Origin: Engraulis encrasicolus
Taxonomy: Eukaryota; Chordata; Actinopteri; Clupeiformes; Engraulidae
Reading direction: 5' to 3'
Assembly (NCBI RefSeq): GCF_034702125.1
Contig: NC_085868.1
Coordinates: 35,215,061 to 35,279,060, forward strand
DNA: 64,000 bases
Shown one piece after another: positions 50,502-61,620 of the stretch. Numbering within the stretch: the first letter of the stretch is position 1; each line of letters begins with the position of its first letter. The notes beneath the pieces were generated by a model. That model was not told the origin of the DNA, did no database searches, and saw only the letters and a program-made list of their open reading frames with translations. Position numbers and translations under genes: made by a program.

Positions 50502-51015
50502 GTAAATTATATGTTTACTTATTATATGTATTACAATTATTAGGTAGTGGTGCGCACATCCATTACACAGGTGCAGGACAAAAGAGTCCAACAACTATGA
50601 AAATAAAGTTGAATGTCGACACACTTGCTCCCAACGTTTTTGAGCTACACACTCATCAGACTAGAATCAAGAAAAACACATCATACTTAGGTAGGAAGTG
50701 TCACATGATAGATCCGTCAAGTTCTGATGGGTAGGTAAATCTAATACAGAGAAGAGCATCCCAAGGTATTTAAAGATATTTTACAAACATTTTTACCAAC
50801 ATACAAGTATACACTTTGAAGTTTCTAGAAATCATTGTACAGTAAGCTTGTGCTATAGGCCTATTAGAGTGTATAGAGACATCTATTCAGAGTTCAGAGT
50901 CAGTCAGAAAGCCCCAATTAGAACACCCCCCCCACCCCCTACCCCCTTCTCCCTATACTGTCCGAAGTGTGAGAAAAGTTTCTGTGGAAAATATTGTACT
51001 GACTCCGCAAAATTA

Positions 51016-51124
<109 letters not shown>

Positions 51125-51166
51125 GATCTGTGTGAAACAGGAAGGAGGCATGTGAGATTGCTGACG

Positions 51167-51173
51167 TATTTAA
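51167..51173 (+). promoter_or_regulatory. TATA-like box, upstream copy
   Basis: TATTTAA lies 74 bp before the ATG at 51241, inside a block (GACGTATTTAAGGACAAATC) that is repeated at the second copy. Spacing fits a TATA element with a short 5' untranslated region. Confidence 0.5.
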
Positions 51174-51240
51174 GGACAAATCATAAACTCAGGTATCCAT
51201 AGGCCTATTGAGTCAACCCCTGTGTCCCTCCTGAAGCATC

Positions 51241-51286
51241 ATGATTTACTTGGTCGTCGTCGCCCTCTGCCTCCTTTGCCTCTCTG
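51241..51286 (+). CDS. Alternative first coding exon (duplicated signal-peptide exon)
   Basis: ATG at 51241 begins MIYLVVVALCLLCLS and ends in phase 1 at GT, exactly like the exon at 51980. It differs by losing the AAG codon after ATG and gaining one GTC codon, so the length is unchanged. It lies in the upstream unit of a tandem duplication that also copies the promoter. Splicing to 52284 would give the same mature protein with a slightly different signal peptide. Confidence 0.55.
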
Positions 51287-51902
51287 GTATGTTCTCTCTC
51301 TATGTATATTTATTACAATTATTAGGTAGTGGTGCGCGCACATCCAATACACAGGTGCAGGACAAAAGAGTCCGACAACTATGAAAATAAAGTTGAATGT
51401 CGACACACTTGCTCCCATTTTGCTTTAGATTTTTTTTCACAAAGTGAACGTTTTTGAGCTACACACTCATCAGACTAGAATCACATCATACTTAGGTAGG
51501 AAGTGTCACATGATAGATCAGTCAAGTTCTGATGGGTAGGTAAATCTAATACAGGGAAGAGCATCTGAAAGTATTTAAAGATATTTTACAAACATTTTTA
51601 CCAACATACAAGTATACACTTTGAAGTTTTTAGAAATCATTGTACAGTAAGCTATGTTGTGCTATGTTAGAGTGTATAGAGACATCTATTCAGAGTACTT
51701 GATCTAGCATCAGGACCTTTGGCTATCATAATTTCAAGTAAACATGATAAGGTGTCTAGTCAGAAAGCCCCCCCCCTTCTCCCTATACCGTCCGAAGTGT
51801 GAGAAAAGTTTCTGTGGGAAATACTGCACTGACTCTGCAAAATTAGCACACACACACAAACACCTGTGTGAAACAGGAAGGAGGCATGTGAGATTGCTGA
51901 CG

Positions 51903-51909
51903 TATTTAA
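51903..51909 (+). promoter_or_regulatory. TATA-like box, downstream copy
   Basis: TATTTAA lies 77 bp before the ATG at 51980. The surrounding 130 bp are nearly identical to the upstream copy, so both promoters may be active. Confidence 0.5.
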
Positions 51910-51979
51910 GGACAAATCATAAACTCAGGTATCCATAGGCGTAGGATTGAGTCAACCCCTGTGTCCCTCCTGAAGCATC

Positions 51980-52471
51980 ATGAAGATTTACTTGGTCGTC
52001 GCCCTCTGTCTCCTTTGCCTCTCTGGTATGTTCTCTCTCTGTGTCGTGCCCATATTTAAACCAAACACGCAAACACACACACAGAATCTTTCTATCGTCT
52101 CTCTTAATTTTCTTTGTTTATCTTTCCTTTTCCCTCCTTCTCACTCCTGTCTGTCTCTGCTCTACATCTAGCAGTCTCTCTTTCTCTTTACAACCCTTCC
52201 TTCTGTGGTGTTGTGATATGATTTTATTGTGATTTGTTAAATCTCTCTATTTTTCCCCAATGCCCCCATGCACTGTATCTCAGTCCAGGCATTGGCTACA
52301 TCAGACACCAAAAAAGATGATCGACCTGGTCAGCTGAAAGACTGGTACCATGGTAACATGTTTAGGTATGGAAGGGCAGCAGAGATGAGAAGGGAGGCTC
52401 ACTCCCCACACCTAATTCAACCAAGGAGTGTCGAAGTCGAAGATGAAGCTCCAGGCTGGACAGACTTTTGA
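51980..52471 (+). CDS. Small secreted protein precursor (two-exon reading, 77 residues)
   Basis: Exon 1 51980-52025 encodes a signal peptide (MKIYLVVALCLLCLS) and ends in phase 1 at a GT donor. Exon 2 begins at 52284 after CTGTATCTCAG and stays open to TGA at 52469-52471. The mature part would start near ATSDTKKDD and includes LKDWYHGNMFRYGRAAEMRR and an acidic tail ending PGWTDF. There are no cysteines in the mature part. An upstream copy of exon 1 at 51241-51286 (MIYLVVVALCLLCLS) has the same length and phase, so it can splice to the same exon 2. Further exon-like pieces lie downstream: 52681 (reads ADPYYEASIETSNEWRSRR), about 52851, and a final exon near 54310 with AATAAA at 54484-54489. 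These are either 3' untranslated exons or show that the true frame continues past exon 2. I do not recognise the family. The size and signal peptide suit an extracellular peptide or hormone-like precursor, which is inference. Confidence 0.55.
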
Positions 52472-52680
52472 TGATACAGTAAGGCAGGGTGAGTTTGTTC
52501 TAATGATCGCTTATAATATGGAACTGGTTATGATTTTGAAGACTAACATGGCAGGGTGAGAGTGACACAGTATGATCAATATACATAATATGGAAATGGT
52601 TATGGTTTTCAAATGACATGGAATGGTGCCTACTTGTGGAATTTTATTTTATTTTTTATTTTTTTCCAAATACAACATAG

Positions 52681-52757
52681 TGGCTGACCCTTATTATGAA
52701 GCTAGCATAGAAACCAGCAATGAGTGGAGAAGTCGTCGCAAGGCAGCGCTCATGTGA
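52681..52757 (+). other. Candidate additional exon of the secreted-protein gene
   Basis: After a T-rich tract ending CAACATAG, the phase reading gives V-ADPYYEASIETSNEWRSRR-KAALM before TGA at 52755-52757. A GT donor (CTCAT/GTGAGA) lies at the end; splicing there to 52851 would read through to a later stop. It links in frame to exon 2 only from the alternative frame (AGQTFDDTVRQ) or from a donor at 52352. Confidence 0.35.
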
Positions 52758-52859
52758 GATTCACATGTGAGATCCCATCATAAGAACGATCAGCTGTTGA
52801 TAAACTTGGCGTCTGAAAACCATCATAATTTGTCTTTCACATCTTCTAGGAAAAGGTGG

Positions 52860-54300
52860 GATGGTCATCACACCCCTATGACATGGAGAGCAAACTAGCA
52901 AAAAAGATCACTCTGGCTGATTGGGGATAGGCATCGAAGCAAACTAGACAGCTGCAGCCAACAGAGTGTCAGTTGTCAGTTCCAATGAGATTTCTTTTTT
53001 TTGTAGTTCTGTTTGTTCTAATTAACAATATATGAAACATTCAAAAGCCTACAACAAGAAATACAATAAGAACAGGTAGACTAAACCTTTACTTGAAATA
53101 AGGTAAGACGAGAAAATGGCCACCAGAAATCGCAGACCTTTTCGTGTTTTTTTTACATTGGGGCCTTGATTTCACATTATAATATCATGTTCTACTCACC
53201 CATGTTAGTTGTGTGTCATTCAGAGACACCTCTCCCTAAAAGTTAAATGAACGACATAACCTTGAAGTTTTGAAGCAAGCCATCCACCTGCACCTTATGA
53301 CTGGTAGTGTACCGTAATTAATACATTAAAAACAACATAGTTTGTGCCTGCCCATAGGAATATCTGAATATCTTCAGCAGAGATCCAAATGACACACAAC
53401 TAACATGGGTGACTAGAACATTATGTTATAATGTGAAATGTCAAAAATGTGAAGGGCTCAATGACTAAAAAACAAAAAAAAACAAAAACAAAAACAGTTG
53501 TCTCGACTCAGATAAACCGTCCACCCTGTTTCCATAAAGAACTATATTCTTCTCTGATCTGAGATGAGTTCATGCATTCCTCTCTGATCTTGCAATCTTT
53601 GCATAACTGCAATCAGCCTGGAGCACAGAGCTACTTTGTTATCATTTAGATAGCTCAGTAAGGTTTTGGTATTAAACGTGGCAGAAATTAGACGTTACCG
53701 AGGTCTTACATGTTTTCTCTATTTACAGTACGTAAATATGCATGCTTGCAGCAATCTACATCAACTTTTTTTCATCACCAACCAAAATGGCTAGTAGATG
53801 TTAATCTTACTGGATAAACACACTGTCACTTTTGGGTCAAAGTGGCTAGTAAGTTTTATTTTCTACCAGCCAAACTGAATTTTTACCAGCATTTGGTCGG
53901 ATGTTTAGAGCTCTGCTTGCATGACTAGTTGTACAATCCAAGTGTATCACAAAATTAAACCGACCTATTTTCTATGCACTATATGAAAGGTGTAACACCA
54001 CAGGAGTACTTTGACGGCACATTGATATCTTGACATATTGCCCATTAATTTCTGCATAGAAAATCGGCATGTTTGTATTTATTTGTGTTTTGAAAAGGCA
54101 TGGATTTCAAACAAATAACCAGGCATTGGAAGAGGACTCTTGTTGCTGTGGCATCCAAAATTAGTCAGTTTGTGGTGTTCGTGTGGTGTTATATATTTGT
54201 TATTTTATAGAATTATATGTGATTATGATCTTCTGAAATGTGTATTACTCAATGAGATGTTTTGTTGAGATATTAAGATATTTCCTGTATTACTCTCTCC
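52860..54300. other. Intron of the secreted-protein gene
   Basis: AT-rich, no further exon recognised. 53830-53900 and 56330-56470 share words such as TAGCCA and ACCAGC, probably a small repeat. Confidence 0.4.
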
Positions 54301-54309
54301 CCCATTTAG

Positions 54310-54505
54310 GTAGGACATGGTGGTGATCCGTCATCGTGGGCTGTCCTCCACACACTGCCTGAAGACTAAAGGTCTCTGCTTATCTGATTTGGCCTCTTCA
54401 ACTGACCTGAGATCAGAGTTTGGGTGTTGAGCTCTTGGGAGCCTGGTGGTGAACAGCTGATCCAGAGTCTGCTAACAAAACACAATAAAGTATCTCAGCA
54501 TTACA
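54310..54505 (+). other. Probable last (3' untranslated) exon of the secreted-protein gene
   Basis: A pyrimidine-rich tract ending CTCCCCCATTTAG precedes about 195 bp of unique sequence with AATAAA at 54484-54489. No convincing coding frame is seen. Assigned to the gene at 51980 by position and strand only. Confidence 0.35.
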
Positions 54506-54638
54506 TGGCTCCTGAGTTCTTCACACTGAGGTTTCACTGCATCAAAACTACACTACATTTTACTGTCACTATTGTACGTCAGAACTATACCACCCTCAGT
54601 GCTATCAAAACATATGAAAAATCATATTGCCCTTGGCC

Positions 54639-54822
54639 CTGCCGTGGCGCAGATGGTGGAGCACTCGTTTGCTGTGCAGCCAACCTGGGTTCGACTCCCG
54701 GCCCGGGTCCTTTGCTGGCCCTTCCCCGTCTCTCTGCCCACTCGCTTCCTGTCACTGCCTTCACAGTCCTGTCAAATGAAGGCAATAAAAAGCCCCCCCC
54801 CCAAAAAAAAAACAAGTTTAAA
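54639..54822 (+). mobile_element. tRNA-derived SINE
   Basis: A box-like CGTGGCGCAGATGGTGGAGC and B box GGGTTCGACTCC, then CGGCCCGGGTCCTTTGCTGG and a C/A-rich tail. Best preserved SINE of its family in the window. Confidence 0.8.
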
Positions 54823-55610
54823 AAGAAAAATTATATTGCCCTCATTAAGACTACACAAAGACAGTGTGAATTTTTTTTCAACCATCTCTTACAATGAACG
54901 ACTTTGTCTCTCAATGTCATCCTGAAAATCCACACACTCAAAAATGTGTTGTTAATAATCCCAAGTAAATTTGTGTAACTCTAGATTGAGTATTTACAAC
55001 ACTGTGGGGAGTCAAATTACTATAACATTGGGGTCAAAAGTTTTGCAGATGGCCAGCATTATTTTAACTCTACAGCAAGACATTTACCCATCCACTCTGC
55101 TCCAGGTGACTTCACTCCATTCTCCTCTGACCCCTCTGACCTTCATTTTAAACTGCAGCAGATCATCTTGTCAATAGGTGCGTTTGCAACCACACATCTT
55201 ATTTTGATGACCAAGAATGAGCCCAGTGCTTCGTGTAAACTCGACAGAGAATCATTTTTATTCCAAACTATTTAATTCTGAATTATCAATTTGGCAACAA
55301 GAAAAACATCATTATCATCATCGATGTGGCAAATTAAACATACTGTACAGAAGTGATTTCAGTGAGCCTATTGCGCCGGCCTCTGGGAGACCGCAGTGCT
55401 CTGGAAGGTTACACACAGTTTCAGTCTGCAGTTTCAGCAAGTGATGATGACACATTTTATGCTTGCCTCTGCTCTGCCTGCTATTGTGCCCATCCACCAG
55501 GATCTCGATCAGCTGGTGATTGTTGCATTGAACGGAAGATTGCTAAAATATTTGGCAAATGTCTTCCTCAATCTCCTCAAACAAACTGTTAGGACATGGA
55601 CAACCTTTCG

Positions 55611-56012
<402 letters not shown>

Positions 56013-56841
56013 CTGAGTGTGTGTGTTGTCTCTTGTACCAGTTGTCTTCCGTGATACAGGTTGAAACATGCTTGTTGGTTTTGTGCAATACAGTGTTGTA
56101 CATAATTTCTGAATCGAGTGCTGTACCGCCACAGGGGCTGTGGTACCGCTTTGTGATCAACTCGTGGGTGAGTAAGAGTGGATACAGTAATGTTGTGAAA
56201 CTCCAGTGACCACACTTCCTCATCTTATTGCATTGATGGGGAGTCATACTGATCAGGAAACAAATGCGGTGCCAATATTTCAGAGTAAATTTATGCAGAT
56301 AGAGTGCTTACAACCAGGGGTCTAAATTAGCACCAGCCAATCAGCCAAATGTTGATTAAATTTTCAGTTTGGCTGGTACGTAGAAAAGACATCTTTACTT
56401 ACGCTACTAGCCACTTTTACTGATAGTGAGTGTATGTTTGGCTAGTACAATTAACATCTTTTAGCCAAATTCAGGTGGGATTTAGAGCCTACTGGTGGTT
56501 TTTGAGCATTTTTTGTGCTGTAAATCATCCATCACATCTTGTAACCCTGTAAGTGATCTCTCCAAACAGCCCCATCCTGTTGCATTGTTGGCCTTGTGCA
56601 ATACAGTGGTTTACCTTCCTTATTAGTGAATCGGGTGGATTTCGACTGCACCCACTACACTAATTACTGTAATTAACCAACTGTCTAACAAGAGTGGGTG
56701 CGTACAGGAATCTTGTGAAACTTAATTGGCAACATTTCCTCCTTACCTCATCCCATTCACTTGCACTGATGGGGAATTGCATTGGCAAAGAGCATTGGGA
56801 AATGCCCATTAGTATTGGCCCATAGGACAGGCAATGCACTG

Positions 56842-56957
56842 TATATAAAGAGTGGCATTGGCTGTTGAGTTCCACTGGTACACGGAGAGCCATCCGAAGC
56901 GTAAGAACCACTTCAATATCCCAGCACCACAGGCCTCTGTCACACAGAAGAAGAAAG
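56842..56957 (+). promoter_or_regulatory. TATA box and non-coding first exon of the PARP-like gene
   Basis: TATATAAA lies at 56842-56849. About 25-30 bp later begins sequence that can form an untranslated first exon ending GAAGAAAG at 56957, followed by a good donor GTAAGATG. The next exon with the start codon begins near 57361. The arrangement is typical of a spliced 5' untranslated region in a vertebrate gene. Confidence 0.5.
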
Positions 56958-57367
56958 GTAAGATGTGATATGTGTATCTTTGCATTTGAGTGTAAAATAT
57001 ATATTTGTATCCTCAGAAGAAAGCTGACAGGCTAAAGAAGATATTCTCAGTGCATGTTCTTGTGTAAAATATCCTTGTATCCTGTCAGATTTTTCTTTTG
57101 TATTCTTGATTTTTCTTTCGTATTCTTGTTTAAAATGTCCTCAGAAGACATGTGTACCCTTGGCCTTGTGTAAACTATACACACTATACAAACTAACTAT
57201 ACAGATAGAAATAGTATATTTTTCGAGTTTTGTGTAAAATATCCTTGTTCCTTCAACAAAATCTGTTAGCTAAAATACACAATATATTCTATATTTCATC
57301 TATTATTATTATATAGCCTGCTATTCATTATTGAGTAAACTATTGCCCTGTGGTTGCTAAGGAAGCC

Positions 57368-58854
57368 ATGGAGCGAGACATCGTAGACATCATTGGAGGC
57401 CCTGTCGGCCATCGTCGGAGTGAAGGTGCGCTCCAAAAAGGACGCGTCTAAAGAGCTGCTGACGTCCTACCGGCCCAACCAGCCGCATCCCGACGTCCTG
57501 TCCATCACCGACCTCCTCTCGGCCGCCTGGTTTGAAGACGAGTACTGGCAGGATGTGCAGGAGCGCAGGACGGGCACACGCACCCGGCCTGGCGCCCGCA
57601 ACGACCTTTTCGTCATGGACGACGACTTCTTCGAGCCGCGCTTCGACTGTGACTTCACGCACATGACGGACACGGCCACTTACACCAGGGGCGGTGAAGT
57701 CTACAAGCGGCCCTACGGGTGGCGGCGGTTTGCCCTCAAGATTCTGAACAAGTACCCTGATGGCAACGCCTGGCTGGGGCCTGCAGGTAAACAACAACCT
57801 CAACAATAACCCCACTTTGCCACAGGGTCTGTATCCAATAACCTGTAGTTGTCAAATTATGGTGGGGTTTTTTCTCAGTTGCTGCTCAAACTTGAAAGGG
57901 GCCTAGTTATTTGCATGCAAAGGAACAACTATAAGGCATTTGGTAATGTACCGTACTATCACAGGCCTGTACGGGGTCAGCTCTATGTTCCCACAGCCCA
58001 TTGGTCCCACGGCCCATTGGTCCCACAGCCTAAATGGTCCCAGCTTATTCCTGCTGCTCCATGTTCCCAGTTTTAAGAAATTATTCAAATATAGGCCCTA
58101 TGCTCTACAACTCCATGTTCCCACATTTCCAAGTAAACTAAGAGAACCAAGAGGCCTAAAAAATAATGTTAAAAATCTTAGTGATGTGGGACCAATGGGC
58201 TGTGGGACCAATGGGCTGTGGGAACATAGACACGCTCCCAGCATGTACTAAGTGTATGTAGCCTAACCAAAGTGACTTACAGTTACTTACTGTACAATAC
58301 ATGTGTAGGTAGAGGTTACAGCCCATGGGTTACAGCCCATGGGGCAATGTGAGGTAAAAATGGTCCACTCAAGGGCACTTCAGCCATTAAGGGCCGTACA
58401 CACACACGTCGCTACTAGTTACTCGCTCAGCGAATGAGGTCAATAGAATGTCAATGCCAGCAAGACGAGCAGGCGAGTAGGCGAGTACTGTACAAGCAAT
58501 GCGATGTGGGTGGATCCCGAATTGAACTTCGAGCGAGGCGAGTAAGCGAGTAACCAAATGGAATGCAGAGTTCGGTACTTCTCGCCTGTACATTGGCAGT
58601 TAAAGCCGCAGGAACTTTCAGCGAACGTTCCATGAAAGAGTGGTGAGTAGGCAAGCAAGCGAGAAGCTAGTAATGTGTGTGTATGTAGCGTTAGGGTGTC
58701 CTTCTGGAGAGCGGGATTTTTCCTGCCTTCAATGGGATTTGAACCTGCAACCTTCGTACCAAGACCAACTCCTCATTAACCATTCTGCCACAGCTGAATG
58801 TAATGTAACGCACAGGGAGAGTAAGTCACATCCCTCCTTGGGGCCTGAAGATAG

Positions 58855-58948
<94 letters not shown>

Positions 58949-59770
58949 AGAAGCAGCAGTGTGGCAGATTTTACCACCGCTGTGAGTGATGCAATAACCT
59001 AGGTTCCTTGTGCTATTGGATCTGACGCAAATGAATGGCCTGTGCCATACCATGGTCTTCCATTCGCTGCCCCATTACATGGAGAGGCGTGACTTTGACT
59101 CCCTGTGCTTTTGCAGGCCACCGGACCGGTTCCGAGCGACCCAAACGAATGGCCCGTGCCCTACCACGGCACCAGCAAGCTGGGCGAAGAGGGCATCACA
59201 GACCACTGCGAAATTGAAATGTTACATTTTGTAACTTGTGTTGCTCTTGAAAAGAGATTATTTTTATTACATTACATTACATTACATTACATTACATTGC
59301 ACTTAGCTGACGCTTTCATTTGTTCAAAACAACTTACAGTTATTAATTTTCAGGGTATTGGTTACAGTCCCTGGAGCAATGTGGGGTTAGGTGCCTTGCT
59401 CAAGGGCACTTCAGCCATGGATGAAGATTTAGGCAGAGGTTAAGTTCAAGATTCGAACCTGTAACCCCTAGACTGAAAGACCAACTCTCTAACCACTATG
59501 CCACGACTGCCCCATTTTTATCTCAATGGGTCTAGAAATCTAATATATTGCTCTATTGCAGGCCACCGGACCACTTCCGACCCAAACGAGTGGCCCGTGT
59601 CCTACCACGGCACCAGCAAGCCGGGTGCGGAGGGCATCATTGGGGGTAACTACATGGCCGGCAGCGGGGCGGCGTACGGCCGCGGCATCTACTCCACTCC
59701 CGACATCGTGATCGCTGAGACTCACGGCTACGCCAAGACCTTCACCGCCTCCAACGGCAAGAAATACAAG
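57368..59770 (+). CDS. ADP-ribosyltransferase-like (PARP-like) protein, frameshifted and 3'-incomplete
   Basis: Coding exon A runs 57368-57786 and exon B 59562-59770; they join in phase 1. Exon A includes the segment YKRPYGWRRFALKILNKYPD and ends NAWLGPAG. Exon B has NEWPVSYHGTSKPGAEGII, then YGRGIYSTPDI, then a Tyr-Ala-Lys-rich stretch ending GKKYK. The YHGTS and GRGIYSTP words are like the nicotinamide-binding motifs of the PARP fold (H-G-T/S and G-x-G-I-Y), so ADP-ribosyl transfer is a reasonable guess, not proven. The good-context ATG at 57368 (GAAGCCATGG) reads MERDIVDII and then leaves frame: the conserved frame (LEALSAIVGVKVRSKK) is entered only with a one-base change near 57392, and it has a TAG just upstream at 57384. 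The donor at 59771 (GTGTGT) expects at least one more exon, which I cannot find before 62.4 kb. It is either a decaying copy or a real gene with an assembly error and distant last exon. Confidence 0.6.
57982..58230. mobile_element. Inverted-repeat element built from the 16-bp motif
   Basis: TCTATGTTCCCACAGCCCAT at the left is the exact inverse of ATGGGCTGTGGGAACATAGA at the right. Each arm carries two or three GGGACCAATGGGCTGT units. In the intron of the PARP-like gene. Confidence 0.75.
58258..58800 (-). mobile_element. tRNA-derived SINE split by a MITE
   Basis: On the minus strand GGTTGCAGGTTCAAATCCCA (B box, with AACCTGCAACC on plus) and CTGAAGTGCCCTTGAG are visible. The 300-bp MITE at 58390-58690 separates them. 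Confidence 0.7.
58390..58690. mobile_element. TTA-flanked MITE (PIF/Harbinger-like), copy 2
   Basis: Same family as 12460-12767 (AGGGCCGTACACACAC start, GCGAGTAGGCGAGT interior). TTA flanks at 58387-58389 and 58691-58693. The right end has decayed to GTGTGTATGTAGCG. Confidence 0.75.
58858..58947. repeat. (CT)n microsatellite
   Basis: About 45 pure CT units in the intron of the PARP-like gene. Confidence 0.95.
59117..59200 (+). pseudogene. Decayed duplicate of exon B of the PARP-like gene
   Basis: After TTTTGCAG the sequence is nearly identical to the first 80 bp of exon B (GCCACCGGACC, then words for NEWPVPYHGTSKLGEEGI). A 4-base excess near 59137 shifts the frame, and homology stops at about 59200. 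A weaker relic at 59026-59058 again reads NEWPVPYHG. Probably remnants of tandem exon duplication. Confidence 0.65.
59264..59516 (-). mobile_element. tRNA-derived SINE with (AATGT)n tail
   Basis: The minus strand begins GGGGCAGTCGTGGCATAGTG with GTTACAGGTTCGAATCTTG as B box, then CATGGCTGAAGTGCCCTTGA, ending in AATGT repeats (59264-59298 on plus). It lies between the decayed exon copy and exon B. Confidence 0.8.
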
Positions 59771-59967
59771 GTGTGTTGGGCCACCAGTCAACTTTGAACC
59801 TTGAAGTAGAGTTGTTAATTGGACTATGAAGTGTTAGTCAACAGTTCTCGACTGTCTTTGAAACGTTGAAGTGAAGTCAATTGGTTCCTCAGTGTTTTAG
59901 AGTGGGCCATAAAAGCTAAAGGTGGGATCCCTTTCACTGCCATAGTCGCTATATTTCATTACATGAA

Positions 59968-60327
59968 TTAAAGGTACACTGTGCAGGAAATGGTCAAAAA
60001 AGGTACTACAGCTATGCTGCTTATTGAAGCTGGGCTGCCTATTGCCAAATTTGATCTCTTCATGAAAGTTAACTAAATAATAAACAATTATATTCTAGTA
60101 TGGCCCAAGTACGTACAGTCATTTTTGCAGCTATAAATGGCTATTTCTGGAAATTCAAAATGGCGGACCATGGAGAAGATCCCCCTTTTCATGCAATTTT
60201 TCCAGTCGTAATGAATAATTAGAATTTGATGGTGGTGGTAAGTATTCATGAAAAAGGTAACATTTGTGAATGGGTAGCATGCATTCTGAAAATAAACAAC
60301 TACAAATCTTGCACAGTGTACCTTTAA
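59968..60327. mobile_element. TTAA-type short element, full copy
   Basis: TTAAAGGTACACTGTG to CACAGTGTACCTTTAA, perfect inverted ends. The interior matches 13363-13714 with few differences. Lies 200 bp downstream of the last visible exon of the PARP-like gene. Confidence 0.75.
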
Positions 60328-60532
60328 ATTACATTTAGCAGATGGTTTTATTCGACTTAGCCTACAGATGAGGCCATGATCAGTAGCATGCAATGTGGGG
60401 GGATACAGAGTACAGAGTGCTGTGTGCAGGCAGGCCAAGCAGGTCTAATGCACACGAGCTGGGTTAGGTGTCACAAAAGACAAGTGACTAATGCCTGTAC
60501 ACTGAGTAGTACCATTGGACACCCCCCCCCCC

Positions 60533-60575
60533 CACACACACACACACACACACACGCACACATACACACGTGCAT

Positions 60576-60652
<77 letters not shown>

Positions 60653-60677
60653 TGCATACACACACACACACACACAA
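60533..60677. repeat. (CA)n microsatellite
   Basis: CA array with a poly-C start at 60522 and CGCATGCA interruptions. Confidence 0.95.
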
Positions 60678-61159
60678 CCACACATGTTCAAAGGATGGAT
60701 AAGTAAACAGCTATACCAAACTATAAGAAAGTAGCCCTGATAAAAAAGGTCGTAATATATTAATTTAGGTTCTCAACAGTCAGTCCCGTAGTCAGCATTG
60801 TGGTAGCGGGGGATCTTTTTCTCCCGAAAGTGGACTTCATTTGGGCTCCCTACTCCAATGTCCCCCAAATACAGCTATTTTCATTGTTGGCCCAGTGTCG
60901 GCCCAGTGTCTGTTTTGGACCAGCTTTCTCAAGGCTGGACTCGGGCAAATGACAACAACCATTTTTAATTCCCTTACTTTTTTTAACAGGCAAACGTTTA
61001 CTATTTTACTTCAAAGGCTTATTTTAGTGAGGGGGATGAAATGGCCTTCCAGTCAAAGTGGGGATGCAACGTAGTTGGGGGGTTCGAGTGGGGGTGGGGG
61101 ACGGGAGGGGGGGTTCGAATGAACCCCTCGAACCCCCCCTGGCTACGGGCCTGACAGTC

Positions 61160-61330
61160 CTGTAAATTCTAAAGTCTTACAGCCTGGTGGTATAGGCTGT
61201 TGGCCAGTCTTTTAGTTTGGCTCTGAAGGGACCTGTACCTTTGAACAAGTGATAGGCCGTGATGATGGCTGTCGGGCAGGATGTTCTGCACTCTCCGTAC
61301 ACAGCGCGTGGTGTAGATGGTGCTGATCTA
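61160..61330 (-). mobile_element. LINE ORF2 C-terminal fragment
   Basis: The minus strand reads ISTIYTTRCVRRVQNILPDS, then LSLVQRYRSLQSQTKRLANS, then LYHQAVRL and a stop. This matches the end of non-LTR retrotransposon ORFs of the RTE/CR1 kind (IYTxRC ... RYRS ... R(L/F)..S..PQAVRL). Confidence 0.6.
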
Positions 61331-61343
61331 TTAGCCTGACAGG

Positions 61344-61620
61344 CCAGACTATCCATTATGAATGACTTCATAATCCACAAATGGTCTGATTACACTTCTC
61401 TGGGGAGAGATTTCAGTCGGTTTTCAGATGACCGGTAGTACCGGCCAATAAGCGAACGCACTTGGGAGCATAATAACATACGTCATGACCGTCAACTGTC
61501 AGCGATTGGTCAGAGCTAATTTCAAACCAGAGCTGAGCTCATTCCTCCCGCCCAAGTGCTCCAGGGCACCGAGGACTCAGACCTAATATGAATTACGAAG
61601 TAATTAATGTGGTCTGGTAA
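61344..61620. mobile_element. Candidate short inverted-repeat element
   Basis: CCAGACTATCCATTATGAAT at the left and, inverted, a GAAGTAATTAATGTGGTCTGG-like right end. Several mismatches; weak. Confidence 0.3.

Noticed and set aside
52450..52468. CCK/gastrin-like end in the secreted peptide (GWTDF)
   Set aside because: It resembles GWMDF but lacks the following Gly and basic residues needed for amidation, and the rest of the precursor does not fit.
54643..54715. tRNA gene
   Set aside because: Same reason: this is the head of a SINE with family copies at 31430 and 23905.
57390..57815. Minus-strand 141-residue frame opposite the PARP-like exon
   Set aside because: It is the antisense shadow of a GC-rich coding exon. 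The plus strand has the conserved motifs and splice sites.
59540..59791. Minus-strand 83-residue frame
   Set aside because: Antisense shadow of exon B of the PARP-like gene.
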